64,000 nucleotides of DNA from Paraphoma chrysanthemicola (Eukaryota; Ascomycota; Dothideomycetes; Pleosporales; Phaeosphaeriaceae), in contig JAGMWG010000004.1 in NCBI GenBank assembly GCA_020744225.1, positions 1,178,001-1,242,000 of the forward strand, read 5' to 3'. The position numbers and the translations under genes were made by a program. Within the stretch, counting starts at the first letter, position 1. The number at the start of each line of letters is the position of its first letter. The notes under the pieces are model-generated. The model was not told the DNA's origin, did not search any database, and was given only the letters and a program-made list of their open reading frames with translations. Of this stretch, positions 42,438-53,892 are shown piece after piece.

Positions 42438-44192
42438 CTTTGTGATTGTGTGTGTGTGTCTGTAAATGTACAATGGTTGTGGTGGTGCATCCGCAAAGTT
42501 GACGTGTTGCGGGGCAGATGTCGCTGGAGGGGCAATGATGGTTGCTGTACATTCATGGCTTAGCGTGGGTCTGTTCAAGGGTCTATTTGGCGTGGTTCAG
42601 CGGCTGGGCTAACACCATGTCATCTCAACTGTCACCAGCATCACAACTACTTGGCTCACTGTTACTCCGCAAGCCTGGATGCCGCCAAACGCCTAGTCAC
42701 AGATGACGAGATGCAGGATATCAAATCCACTCACCCTCGAGCTCTTCACAGAGCGTGTACATTCGTGCCACCTCCCGGTGTCCACAGGCTTTCCGTACTC
42801 CTTCAGCCTGTATGCCTTCGAAGGGTCCAATCAAAGTTCAGAGCCACCGATGGAGGCTCATAATTGGCGTGAGGAGTAATTGCGAAGTTAGGATTTACCA
42901 GTGGCAGAACATGAGGTGCACGTGTTAGAAGCCAATGTACGCGAGGATATTTTGACACGATTCCTGGAGTGGTCCATCGGAAAGTCGACTTCCAGATCTT
43001 GCAATTTTCCAGGAGCGAACTTGCTGTAAAGCTAAAGGACTAGGGTTGGAGGATCATTCACGAGCTTGGGACATGATTCGAGCCAGAGCGCTTAATTGAT
43101 GAGGAGAGATGTGCCTGGGATGATGTTTCGCCACCTCGTGCACACCGTTCGGCATCTGAGGAGTGCGACGAAGTTGAGAGACTCGATGCTTTCCGCAACA
43201 GCTAAATTGGTAGGTCCTCTGCAATCGCATTTCCTGTGTTCAATCTGAGTAAGATTTTCTGAATAAGCACGGAAAACTGGCGGGTTGCGACATACTTATT
43301 GTCCATCAGTGTTGCGAAGAAGGGAGTCTGCCCACACACTGGTTGCGACCCTATGTGCCACATCATGATAGATACTGCAGATCAGCAGGGGTCAAGCAAA
43401 TTGTCATGTTGGGAAGTTGATCTTAGGTCCATTCGCAGACAGCCGAATGTTCGAACGGGCCAATGCAATCATGATGGCAGCACAAGGCAAGCACTAAAAA
43501 TGGCCAAATATACTCGGCCGTGCGTGTTTGCTACTCAGCCATACACTTCGTATAGGGGTGCCCTAAAGAGCCACTACTAACCCTTGATTTCATAGGCTAG
43601 ATATATTCACTTGCTACTAGAGATTTATTTTCGTAGTTGCTTGGAGTCATTCAATAATCTATCAGTGTGATGCTACGCTTATAAAATGATGTGAAGGCCT
43701 CGAGGAAGTCTTGAGTTAAAACAACCGGCCGAATAGCAGAAGCACGCGGCCGAATGCCCTACAAACGAAGTCGTTCCACTTTTAGCAGCAGCATCTACAT
43801 TTTTTTGACGGTCAAGGAACAGTTTCGCAATAAAGCTCGGCTTCTTGGTATAGGTGCGAGATCTGGGTGGGCTTTATATATTGCAAACCGCATCGGAGAA
43901 CATGAAACCCACCAATCAAGTACAACATTGCTACCAGCAAAACGAGATCCCGTCGATGTCGCAACGACTTCATTTCGTAACAAATCTATCAAGGTCTTCT
44001 ACGGTTTAGCATTGCCAACTTGCGGGGTAGGGATGGGGTGTCCCTTCATCAAGCACAAATTGTGCGGTCGGAATGGCGCCGCAAGACAGGCTGCCTAACC
44101 GGGCAGCATATAACAGAGCAAAGCAGTGAACAAGTTTCCAAATCCAACTCTTCACATCGACAAACACTATACCTCAATCCTCAAAAACCACC
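42438..44192. other. Intergenic region (1.75 kb) between TMA20 and the LPMO gene
   Basis: Short frames only; the longest (43299-43580, 93 codons) shows no family feature. The distal 100 bp is the LPMO promoter. From about 43.0 kb the sequence becomes more AT-rich than the flanking core genes, consistent with the start of an accessory segment. Confidence 0.45.
44109..44113 (+). promoter_or_regulatory. TATA box of the LPMO gene
   Basis: TATAA in the context GCATATAACAG, 84 bases before the start codon. It is followed by a pyrimidine/adenine-rich leader (CAACTCTTCACATCGAC) as in well-expressed fungal genes for secreted enzymes. Confidence 0.55.
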
Positions 44193-45020
44193 ATGAAGTC
44201 TCTCCTCCTGTCCTCCCTCCTTCCCTTAACCGTCTCAGCCCACGGCTACGTCCAACAGATTCAACTCGGCTCTTCCCTCGTGGATACGTGGAACCCCTAC
44301 AAGGACCCGCAAAAGAATCCACCCGTCAACAAAATCACACGCATCTTCAAAGACAATGGTCCCGTGACCGACGACCTATTCACCACCGACGCAATCACCT
44401 GCAACATCGGGCGCGATGGCAAGAACAATATCCCCGTCTCCGCAACCGCGAGTGTCCCCGCGGGCAGCACGGTCAAGTTTCTCTGGACTGACTGGCAGAG
44501 CGATCACCCCGGGCCGATCTTGACGTATCTAGCTGATTGCAAGGGGAAGTGCAGCGCATTCAGTGGAAGTTCTGGGAACGTATGGGTCAAGATTGATCAG
44601 GCGGGATATGATGCGAGTCAGAGCGTGCCGTGGGCGAGTAAGCGGTTGCCCACGATCAACAGCACGTGGACGGTGCAGTTGCCCAAGAGTATTAAGCCTG
44701 GGGAGTATGTCTTGCGGTAAGCTAATGTCTCTGATGTGCGGCGTCCAACTCCTGAGCTGATTATTGTGTACAGCCATGAAATCCTTGGGCTCCAGCGAAC
44801 CAACAAGAATGGTAGCCTGGCACAGTTTTATCCGGGTTGTCATCAGATCACCGTGACGGGAAGTGGCACAACGGCGCTGCCGGCTGGTATTGCGCTGCCG
44901 GGTGCGTATCAGCCTGATGATAAGAAGAGCATCTTCTTGGAGTACAGGGATGTTTCGGCCAGCAATCCGTATACACCGCCTGGAGGTCCAGTTTGGGGCG
45001 ATAATGGCTGGAAGGCCTAG
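44193..45020 (+). CDS. AA9 lytic polysaccharide monooxygenase (former GH61)
   Basis: Two exons, 44193-44716 and 44774-45020 (771 nt, 256 aa), with a 57-nt intron. A signal peptide (MKSLLLSSLLPLTVSA) is followed directly by His17, the N-terminal histidine of the mature protein that forms half of the copper histidine brace. The second copper histidine is His105 in SDHPGPILTYLADC. The axial tyrosine is Tyr194 in the QFYPGC motif (Gln192 is the usual hydrogen-bonding partner). Cys70 and Cys197 sit where the conserved disulfide is expected. There is no cellulose-binding module, so it is a single-domain form. The family oxidatively cleaves cellulose or related beta-glucans outside the cell, using a reductant and hydrogen peroxide or oxygen. 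Substrate and C1/C4 regiochemistry cannot be read by eye. Confidence 0.96.
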
Positions 45021-45188
45021 TCGGACGAGATATTCGACGGCGAAGCATATCGGTAGGGGTTAGTACAGCAATAAGTGCATACTAGGCGCTTTGAGCCTGA
45101 AGAATGTATTTCCTCTTTCGCCATACCGCAGATGGCGGAGCAAGCATGCTTCGATGTGTCGAGTTCTCCAGGTGAAGTATGACGATTG

Positions 45189-46389
45189 CTAGACTGCTGT
45201 GCATGTATCGACGCATCCCTGCTTTTCTGCTCTGCTTGTAGACTGTGGTACGTGCTGGCTGATTCTCGACTCTTCCATAGAGTGCATCGTGCTTATTTGC
45301 GTCGTTTGCAGGATATCAGTCTCGCCTAACCATCTGATCTGACGTCTCGTCCATGCGCGGCGGAAGCTCGCTATTTTAGAATCAGGCTGTCCACTGCCCG
45401 TCGAGACGCTGGGCAACCTCCTCGTAGATTGCGGTACACAGGCGTGGTATATTGCTTGAAAGGCGGGACGCATGACAACGAGCGTCGCGAAAAGAATATT
45501 CGCATTCATCTCACAGACCGCGAGGGTCTGAGCAGGCACCCATCCATACAACGGCTCGGTCTTAATCCACGGGTCAGGAAAGAACATGATAGCGAAGCGA
45601 GCAATAGTCAAGCTTGTGTGTATCAGACCAAGGAGTACGAGTCCAATGAGCTGCTTGATCTCTGGCCGTTGGTGTTTCAGCTTGAGAAGCACTGGAATCG
45701 GCAAAGTTATGACCATCAAGCTTGTGGCGATGTTGAGTACGGCCGTACTGTACCGGAATTTTGTGACATCGATACAGCTTCCTTGACTTTTTGGTTCCCA
45801 GACTTTACGTATCGGGGTACACTGGAAAATGCTGACGAGTAGTGCCGAGCCGTATGTTCCAATGATGAGAGTGATGGTGAGCCATATTGCGACACGTGTA
45901 CGCTCGACCGTCCTGCCGCTGGATGCAGCGCATATGGTTTGATAGAGAACGCACAGCGAGAGCTTACATAGAGGAGTGGTCAATTTGAAGACGATTTGGT
46001 TCATATAGAGAAGCTTTGGAGCCCATTGTGCTTTCAAAACCGAAGGTGGTATGTCTTTCTTGAGTTTGCCGTAACCGAAGGAGAATACCATGAGAAGCCA
46101 GACAATGCTTTGGATGATGCCGCAGACCTGTAGAGCTGTGAGCTAGTGATGGCCATGCAAGTGCCGTAATACTCACCACGGAAGCTATGAGAATAGTATC
46201 GGCACCGTTGTACTTACGCCGAGTGACCCTGAACCAGATCCGGAGGATGAAAATGGATAAAGTGAATGTGCCGAATATTATGACCAGCACAGCAAGCGTG
46301 TTGCCGTTATGCCGTAGATCCATCGCGAAGTGTTGTCCTCTTTGAAAGCGTACAGTTAAGTCTTGGAATTGGAAGAAATTGTTGACCAT
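45189..46389 (-). CDS. Seven-helix integral membrane protein (rhodopsin/SAT4-Pth11-like domain)
   Basis: Two exons, 46389-46177 and 46127-45189 (1152 nt, 383 aa), with a 49-nt intron inside the second helix (ASV-VCGIIQSIVWLLMVF). Hydrophobic helices include LAVLVIIFGTFTLSIFILRI, AIWLTITLIIGTYGSALLVS, TAVLNIATSLMVITLPIPVL and QLIGLVLLGLIHTSLTIARF. The WxxRRKYNGADTIL loop and the DxxxFRYSTAVLNIATS segment are typical of fungal Pth11-related proteins. There is no CFEM domain or evident signal peptide. The soluble C-terminal tail of about 100 residues is Ser/Arg/Gln-rich. Members are often expanded in plant-associated fungi and some act in surface sensing; the role of this one is unknown. It converges with the LPMO gene across 168 bp. 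Confidence 0.9.
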
Positions 46390-48194
46390 AACACTTAATA
46401 TGTCTCAGCTTTTCCACTGCAGTGTTGTTGAGTATAAGCATATCCGGACTCTAGATCGATAGATATCCTGACCCCACTTGCCTTGATCGGACGTCCGGCC
46501 TCAGATGACACGAGAGCTTCAAGAATACAGCAGAACCAGAGCTGCTTGACTGGCACCAAGCCAACTGTCAAAAGAAACAAGCTTTCGCCGTCAGCTTGGA
46601 CCCCGAGCCAAGATGGGGGAACCGAACTATAGAGTCCGCCTACTGGCTGCCATGGGGCCCAGTATTGATGACATACAGGGCTGAGAGTAATCAGTATGCA
46701 ACGGCCGGAATCCTGCGTAGACCTTTTGAGTCCGCTTTATTCTGGAAAACTGTGAACGATTGTGAAATCGAGGCTTTTTGTTTTTGAAACCACCTTCTCT
46801 GCCCTGTATTTTTGTTCAGCGAGAACGAGAAGGTAAAATCGATAGGAGCCACTATCTTGAACCACTATTCAGTAGCAAGGACTTGAACAATCTGTTGGAT
46901 AGCTGAATCGAGATGAAGAAGGCTTGGAAAGTGGAGCGATGCTAGACTAAGCTAATCCCAAAGTGGCTTAGCATTCACCGCTTGTGCAGATCCAGCTCGC
47001 ATTGATAGGTCAGCCCTGCAGTAAGGCTCCTGCAAGTCCTTGAGTAAGCACACGGCGTCTTATTTAAGCTGGAAACCTTGGCCTGAATGGATACGATGCG
47101 TGCCAAGTTGACTGATGAAAACTATTATCGGATCTAATGTGGCGGTGACGTCTACTGTGCCCACCTGTAGGATCACATCATCTGGCCCCAAGAGTATTTC
47201 TGTCATGTGTAGAGAGACTTTTTGCGTCCTGGCTCGCTCCGAGCCCGAAGTTGCGATATGCGGATGATCACCTTCGCAACTGGCATCTCCGAAATTTTGA
47301 TGGCGTCCACCTTGCACAACGTACGACTTGCAGTGCTTCGACTCTTGGAGAATTAAGTCACCAAATCAGGTTGGAAAGTCTGTGGCGAACGCATCGACGT
47401 CGTGCATGACTATGTCCCAAGGCGCCTTGTACCAGGCGATATGAAGGGCGCTGCGGACTGCATCTTCAACAAGGATGGAAGTTCCCAATACAGAGGAGCC
47501 AACACGCGTCAAGGCCAGAACCAGAACACTCCTTGTAAGCTCGACGATGGTTTCGATAGGCGATTGGACTGCGAGTCGGACGTAACTCGGCAGGCGGTCT
47601 AGCAAAAGAAAAGGTGTGTGGTCCGTGGCTATTTGCAATGTGTTTGATACAGCGCTTCGTAGAGGCAGGAAGGCCTAGAAGTCTCTGGACACGTCAGGAA
47701 TGCATGAAGGAATCGAGGGCTGGTCAGAGGTTCCAAAGCCTCGGGCCCTTGGCTCCGATCAGCTCTCATTGGTCTGGAACCCTGTTGTCAACGTAACCTT
47801 TCAGGAGTGCGTCAAATACATTTGGGGCTTGGCTGAGAGTTCTGGAACAGTCCTTTCCCGCATCTCGAGTATATTTACGCGAGCTTTATTGACCTAGTTT
47901 AGGGGTGCAAAGTCATTCGAGCAATTTTGGCCGAGTACCTAATTTTGTTCGAATAAGTGTTTCTATTTATTTCTTATAGACGACTCTTCTTGGATGCCAA
48001 GGACTTCCTCTTGAAAATCGACGAAAATGCTGTTCTGTCCGTATGATGCCATTCCAGCCTCTAATAAGGCTCCTATGAAATGCTCCGTACGCCAATGCCA
48101 TGGTATCATGAGGACATAGAAAATAACATCGAAGAGAAGTTCTTTACAAATTCTGGGGTTCCGGGCACACTGCTTCCTCTTCCTCTTCTGTCAG
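46390..48194. other. Gene-poor region (1.8 kb) with a possible decayed coding segment
   Basis: No intact gene. The minus strand keeps one reading frame unusually open between about 47.8 and 47.06 kb (see the pseudogene candidate). The rest is AT-rich without recognisable features. Confidence 0.45.
47060..47697 (-). pseudogene. Possible decayed coding sequence, family unknown
   Basis: One minus-strand frame runs from 47697 to 47060 with a single internal stop (TGA at 47366-47368), far fewer than chance would give over about 210 codons. The translation is protein-like on both sides of the stop (PFLLLDRLPSYVRLAVQSP; VSLHMTEILLGPDDVILQVG). Frame continuity across the stop argues for one former reading frame. 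I do not recognise a family, and no start or splice sites complete it. A chance open frame remains possible. Confidence 0.3.
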
Positions 48195-48717
48195 TCACGA
48201 CGACGACTGCGATCTCGAATCTTGGCTCTTGAGGCTTCCGTCTCCACTTCCCGAGATTGAAGACGACGAGAGTTGCATGAGCACGCTCCCATGTCGTACT
48301 TGCTCGACTAGCATACTGGGCTCCATGCCCGCACGGATTCTTGCGAGCAAGTTGTTTGCCTCCTGCTCTGGAAAGGTTCTGAACATGTCGAACAGCGCCT
48401 CCAAGTCTTCATGTTTTCGTTTCAAAAGTGCGGTCTCCGTCTCGGTGTAATGGCATTCGCTGTCGCGAGATATACACTCTTGACACTGGGGTCGATCGCC
48501 GTCGCACTGGCGTTCAATCAGTTCAAAATGCAGAGAGGGAGTGTAATATGGGTACTCAGAAGGATACCTTGGTCTTTCGACTTCGACACGCAGCGCAGGC
48601 CATGGTGATGCGGTGCCTCTTTGGGGGCGATGCAGCAAACTCGCGTGGAGATGTTGCTGGTAGAAGGGCTCGTAGTTGGCGTGATGGTTCGCTCGACTTT
48701 TCTGTTGTAGAGTCCAT
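48195..48717 (-). CDS. Short Zn2Cys6 binuclear-cluster protein
   Basis: Two exons, 48717-48568 and 48506-48195 (462 nt, 153 aa). The 61-nt intron (GTATCC donor, CTGAT branch-like, GCCAG acceptor) splits the zinc cluster between Lys50 and Cys51. Joined, it reads Cys41-x2-Cys44-x6-Cys51-x6-Cys58-x2-Cys61-x6-Cys68, a perfect fungal Zn2Cys6 pattern. A coiled-coil-like linker follows (ALLKRKHEDLEALFDMF), then the segment ARIRAGMEPSMLVEQVRHGS, often seen just after the cluster in full-length regulators. The protein ends soon after in a Ser-rich tail (SQSSS). The usual 400-600-residue middle homology/effector region is absent, and no exon for it was found within the 1.2 kb downstream. It may be a genuine short DNA-binding protein or a truncated regulator. 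An unspliced 177-aa frame (start 48728) lacks the first two cysteines. Confidence 0.82.
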
Positions 48718-49965
48718 CTTGACGACACGCTGGTTCCTTACCTAGCAGTGGAGCGTGAAGGCAAACTCACGAAGGTGCTCTGGAGTACATACGCCTTGCC
48801 CACGCCTAGAGGGCGATCTTCTTTTTGGCTAATTGACAGCTGTTCTGAAATCAGCACATCTTATGGGTTCCGAGGCGGTGGCCGGGTAGTACGGTGGCCA
48901 GAATTCAGAACATATGGGCCGCTATCCTTGTCTGTGAGCCGTAGGATACTGTGCGGTGGCAATTCCATTTTGCGCGATATCCGTCAGGCACGCACCGTAG
49001 CCTCTAAGAGCTGCAGATTTGCGGTAACAGAGAGGAGGCCATGGCCCACGCTTTTCCCAAGGAAACAATAGTCGCACGGAGCCGGACCCGCGAATCAGAG
49101 GTCGCGAGGCATCGTTAAGCAGTGCGGGCCTGGACCCTGCGTTGGTTTCGCCGCACCGAAATGCACGGTACAAGACGATCATGACTGTAAAGAGCGAGCA
49201 TCGGCTTTCAAAGTCGGATAACTCCTGTGGCACAGAGCAGTCCTATTGCAAGAGACTGATGATCGACGGAGTGAGGGGCTAAGGTGCCCCTCCACAATCC
49301 TTTCGCACAATGGCAAGTCGTTTCGAGAATCACGGCTAATCAAATCGCATCGCGATGGGAGCGGAAAAGCTCACGCACATCACTTGATCTGCTGCGGGTC
49401 TTGCCCAAGGCGGCAAATTGTTCGGTTGGTCGCTGATGCTCGGCTTCGTGTATGGAGCACCATTGTGGACTTGGCTTTGAGCCCTAACCTCTGCCTTCCA
49501 ACGTGCGACATATGTTATGCAAGTGCTCAACCATGGCTTTGCAAAGTGTCAACTTTGTCGACACACCTCCTTTATAGTCCAGGTGCGAAATGAGACGGCC
49601 CACACCATCTGGCCGTCTCTTCCCTGCCGCCGCGGAAGATATTTCCTGCCCTATCAAGATCGATCCTAGGCGAGGTTGTAGAGACGAAGATATTCACATT
49701 CCCCTGGTGGGTTTCATTCGCATATAAACTTTCCAAACATCTTTCCTGACCATGTTTACATGTACAGCACTCTGTCTACACAGGATACCCAAAGCGGTCG
49801 CCTCGGGAACCACCTCTGCGCGTTGGTTTCAGTTCGGGTGTAGTACCCGACTTGGTCAGTCAGACATGCTTGTTCGGTGCATGGCTGCTCGTGCATCTTG
49901 GAAAGTTGATACTGATGTGGATCTCTCCATATGCGTTCTGACTTTAGCTTGTCTCGCCACTTTCT
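48718..49965. other. Intergenic region between the Zn2Cys6 gene and CDC9
   Basis: The 1.25-kb gap holds the promoter of the zinc-cluster gene and the CDC9 3' region. A TATA-like ATATAAA is followed by an ATG at 49752, but the resulting 113-codon frame runs antisense into CDC9 and is not accepted as a gene. Confidence 0.45.
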
Positions 49966-52784
49966 TCAATACTCAAAATCATCGTCGACGCTTGGTCCCT
50001 TCGTCTTTGCAACGCTCTCCTGTCTCTGATACATTTCGGCAATCATTCTTGACGAGGACGCCTGATCCGGCTTCTTGTCGTCCCTCTCCTTGATAAAGCG
50101 AGGAAACCTCAGACTCACGCCTTTGCCACCACCGGAGACCTCGTCAGCAGCTGCCCGATAACGTGGTGATAACGTGAGGTCAGCTGTCTTAACTTCCCAG
50201 ACATATCGCGGTTCGAACCATACATCGGGCTGGTCCTTGTTACCAGTGGAGTGCGTGTAGAATGGCTTCGATCGGTCGATGACGATCTCTGATAATTGCG
50301 TGTGAAGTGTCTCGAGGATGGCCTCCGAGAAGCCAGTGCCAATGTTGCAAACGGTTTCGTAGTTTTGCGTGTTCGGGTTGTAGCATGCCAATAGGAATGC
50401 ACCATACCAGCTCGTTCGCTTGCCTTTGCCAAAATAGGCGCCGAGAACGACAAGATCGAGAGAGTCGCCAACACCGGCAAGATAGTCCTTCTTAACTTTG
50501 AGCCAATTCTGAGACCGCTTCGAAGGCTCGTAGGATGATTCGGGACCATCCAACATCTTAACCATTAGGCCTTCGCAAGATGCTTTCACAGAGTCTTCGA
50601 GCAGGATCTGGATCTCTTCCAGCTCGTTCGTATCCCCAAACTTTGCAAATGCAAATTCGCCCTCGACAGGTATGAAGGCATCATGCAGGTGCGCGCGACG
50701 ATCGCGAAAGGACTTGTTCACCAGAGCCTCGCCGTTGAGATAAAGGATGTCGAATGCAAACACACAGACCTTGACTTTCACGTCCTCTACCTTGACGTCC
50801 TTCCTTTTCCGCGTCATAAGCTGCTGGAAAGGTAACACCTTCTTTTCCACCATGTCCCATGCCACTGTCTCGCAGTCCAGGACGAAGCTTTTGGTCCCTT
50901 CCTTGACCCAGGTCGGCAACTTGGCGAGGATGTCAGGATATTTCTTCGACAAATCTTCAGAATTCCTGGAGAAGATGTTTGAGACTCCACGGTCACTTTT
51001 CCCCGCAGAAGGCGCAGCTGTAGCCATTTCCATATCAGCGTCGTGTGCGACAAAGTGAATTTGAGCACGCTCGCCATCGTATTTGTACTCGCAAGTGAAG
51101 TGTTTGCCCTCGAAGCGGTCGAGCACCTCGGTGATTGATTTCGTCGGCTTCGCAAGCATGGGCTTCAGTGGTACACCTGGTTGCAATCGGACAGTCTCGT
51201 GCAGCTGCAAAATGCCGTGCTCGAGCATAGCCGGAATAATGACTTCGTAACTTGGAAGTTCGCTTTGTGCGATTAGCATAAACCGATCAGCACGAGTGAG
51301 TTGCTTACCTGTACACAGTCTTCAGAGTTGACTCAGCGCTGGCAAGATCGGCCGTAGATGGGGTCTTGCCCTTCTGCGTCATCTCATGGAAGATCATGGC
51401 CTGGGCAAGTGCAGGCACAACGGTCTTCTCTGCAAGTCCCAAGCGTAGCTTGCCTTCAAGTGTGCGTACAATGAATTTGGACTCACTTGGGCCACCCTTG
51501 TCCTTGTCGATATCGACGTGCTTTCCAGCATTGTGAGCATCAGCAGCCGAGAGCAACTTCTTGATGCCGTCGACTTTGCGACCCTGCGCACCTTGACCTT
51601 CGATAGTCGCAATGGTTAGCAGACCTTTGTGGACGCCTTGAACAGTCAACGCCTTGGGCTTGAACATCGTAGGTTGCTTCGATCGACTCTTCGCAGCTAC
51701 AAGTCCCAGATCACCAATCTCATTGTGATCACTATTGATATGCTGCAGACTTCGTCCAGTACTCTCGGAGATAGCCTTTTTGATTAGGGATTCGCCAATG
51801 CCTAGCTCAACACCTGTGTAGTCCGCGGCGAGCTTGTTAACCATCAAAAGGGTGGTAGATAACAAATCCCCTGGCGTTAATCGCAAGACTTGTCGTAGGA
51901 AGAGCGAGCAATGTGCCAGTATTTCCAATCGCTTCGACGTCATTTCGATCTTCGAGAAGGTCGTGCAGAGTGCAGCATAAGGGACCGGATCTCCTGCTTT
52001 CCAATCGGGATACAAATCCTTCGTTGTAGATTTGAGAGTGGTCTGTATCTTTTCCCTCGCCTTTTTCTTGACCTCCTCTGGTTCCTCGTCGTCGCTCAAC
52101 ACATCCTCGTCCTCTTTCGTTGAGTCGTCCTCCGCCACTGCTGGAACAGGAGAATCCTCTATGTCCTTTTTGCCGTTTGCAGCTTTTGCAGGTGGTGCGA
52201 CATCTGCATCGTCATCCTCAGCCGCCTTCGCCTTCGAAGCCGCCTTGTTCGGTCTCGTGGGCGCTTTCTCAGGCGTTTTGGGGGCAGACTTCGACTTCTT
52301 CGATGGTCCCGACTCCTTTGTAGGCTTTCTCCGTTGTCGCTTCATTGGTGGTTCATCTTCTGAATCGTTTTCCTCTTCCTTCACAGGCCTCTTCTTCCCT
52401 GTCTCGGAAGAGGGGCTGTCGATTTCCATCGCCTCTACTTTCGCCTCTACCCCGTTCTTGACATCTGCATCGGACTCTACGTCACCGTTGCCGTGCGTGT
52501 GTACGTCCTCCGCCGATGACTTCGGCTCCGCTTTGACATCTTCGGGCGATGAATCAGGCTCGTCTTTTGGTACGGTGTCATTATTCTCAGCCTTTGGCCT
52601 GGTGGAGAAGGCCAGCTTGGACTGCTGCTTCGCGGCTGTGCCGTTCGGTTTCCCGAAGAACTTTCTACGCATCAAATATTAGTATCGCCATGGCAATCGT
52701 TCAGATGTGGTCGAAGCTGCCGTCGCACCCTAATGTAGTCTGAGAAGACTTGACATACCCAAGAGTGGCCTGTTTTGGCGCCAT
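49966..52784 (-). CDS. CDC9: DNA ligase I (Cdc9), ATP-dependent
   Basis: Three exons: 52784-52759 (26 nt), 52664-51309 and 51262-49966 (2679 nt, 892 aa). The first intron (94 nt) splits the PCNA-interacting box: MAPKQATLG joins KFFGKPNG to give QATLGKFF. Residues about 20-230 are acidic/basic and disordered. The DNA-binding domain covers about 235-440. The adenylation domain contains motif I with nucleophile Lys521 in EYKYDGERAQIHF. Later motifs include FVLDCETVAWD, FAFDILYLNG, CEGLMVKML and WLKVKKDYL. The OB-fold domain ends with SLRFPRFIKERDDKKPDQAS. The enzyme seals Okazaki fragments and repair nicks in the nucleus. It shares a 473-bp divergent promoter with MIX23. The ending PSVDDDFEY is normal. 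Confidence 0.96.
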
Positions 52785-53257
52785 GATTGGTAGAAGTAGA
52801 GTGTGTAGTGCGCATGCGCTCGTGCGAGGCGGCGGCGTGGTTTGATATATGCGACGCAGCGCAGAGAATAAGGTAGGTCGTGGATTGAAAAGAACAGCAC
52901 AATTCTGGGTCTGAAGCGGCCTTATAGCAATCGAGTGGAGCGAATTGAAGCGTAGTGGCATGCTCCGCTGCCTGTGAAGTAGAAACACTTTCAGGCACCC
53001 TCGACGCGGAGACGCGCCTGCCTCGCGTCAAAGTACGCTAGTCGTGCTGACATCATTAGCCCGACATGAGTGCCTTCCATCTCGGCTTAAGCATCATCAC
53101 TCTGAGATAGCTGCCTTGTAGCGATTTTGGCCACAATACACCAGCGATACGAAGTGAAACAACCACAACATCGTTCGATCTGGCGTCCTACTTTTGGTCC
53201 ACGTCTTCCTCCTCCTCTCCGCCCGCTCCGCCTTCCTCTCCCCGGTCGCCGCCCACC
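52785..53257. promoter_or_regulatory. Shared divergent promoter of CDC9 and MIX23
   Basis: 473 bp between two start codons on opposite strands. TGACGCGAGG at 53021-53030 (minus strand) contains an ACGCG-like core, reminiscent of the MluI cell-cycle box of replication genes. That link is speculative. Confidence 0.45.
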
Positions 53258-53892
53258 ATGTCCCAACCATCAACAGCTCCGCGCTTCACGCCGCAATTTT
53301 GTTTCAACCAGACTGCCCTACGAGGTTCGTATCAAGCCATATGTACATATCAGCTCACTAACTAATCACAAGCCGGCTGACAGACTTCCTACGAATATCG
53401 CGCGGTACCATCGACGATTCAATAGCACAGAACCTAAATGCCCTTCTCACACCCGCGCAACGAGGCTTCGATCCGACATCTACAAGCACACGACAGCTAG
53501 ACCCGCCGGGAAGGACCTTAGAGCCGGAGCAATGCGAGCAGTTTAAGCAGAAGGTCCTCTACCCGAGTTGGGCAGTACGGTCCGATGTGCTCGACTATTG
53601 CGCTGGCGTTGCAACATCACCCGACCCAGACGATCCAGATAGCATATTGCGACAGATTGAAGACTCAAAGGCGAGAGACCGGACCATAGACGAGCGCCTT
53701 GATCCGTACTCTGGGCGGTACTTCCCTCGGGAGGCAAGGACAGAAAGCCTGGCAATGCTCATGCGGAATGAGCGAGCGGTAGAGAAGATTATACGGATGA
53801 GGACGTGGAGCCTGCTGGGAGAGCGATGTGGAATAATTCACGAATCGGCAGAACTGGCATTTGACGCATGGAGGGCGACACAGCGACGTTGA
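53258..53892 (+). CDS. MIX23: MIX23/caffeine-induced death protein 2 family
   Basis: Two exons, 53258-53324 and 53384-53892 (576 nt, 191 aa), with a 59-nt intron (GTTCGT donor, CTAACTAAT branch, GACAG acceptor) joining FNQTALR to DFLRISRGTIDDSIAQNLN. The C-terminal half has the conserved VLDYCAGVATSPDPDDPD and ERLDPYSGRYFPREARTESL segments. Four cysteines (15, 73, 95 and 171) are available for disulfides. The family includes yeast Mix23 and human CCDC58, intermembrane-space proteins that modulate mitochondrial protein import, and fission yeast Cid2, linked to caffeine sensitivity. Unspliced open frames in this interval are misleading. It diverges from CDC9. Confidence 0.9.

Noticed and set aside
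48195..48728. Unspliced 177-codon version of the zinc-cluster protein
   Set aside because: It lacks the first two cysteines; splicing a 61-nt intron in another upstream frame restores a perfect Zn2Cys6 motif.
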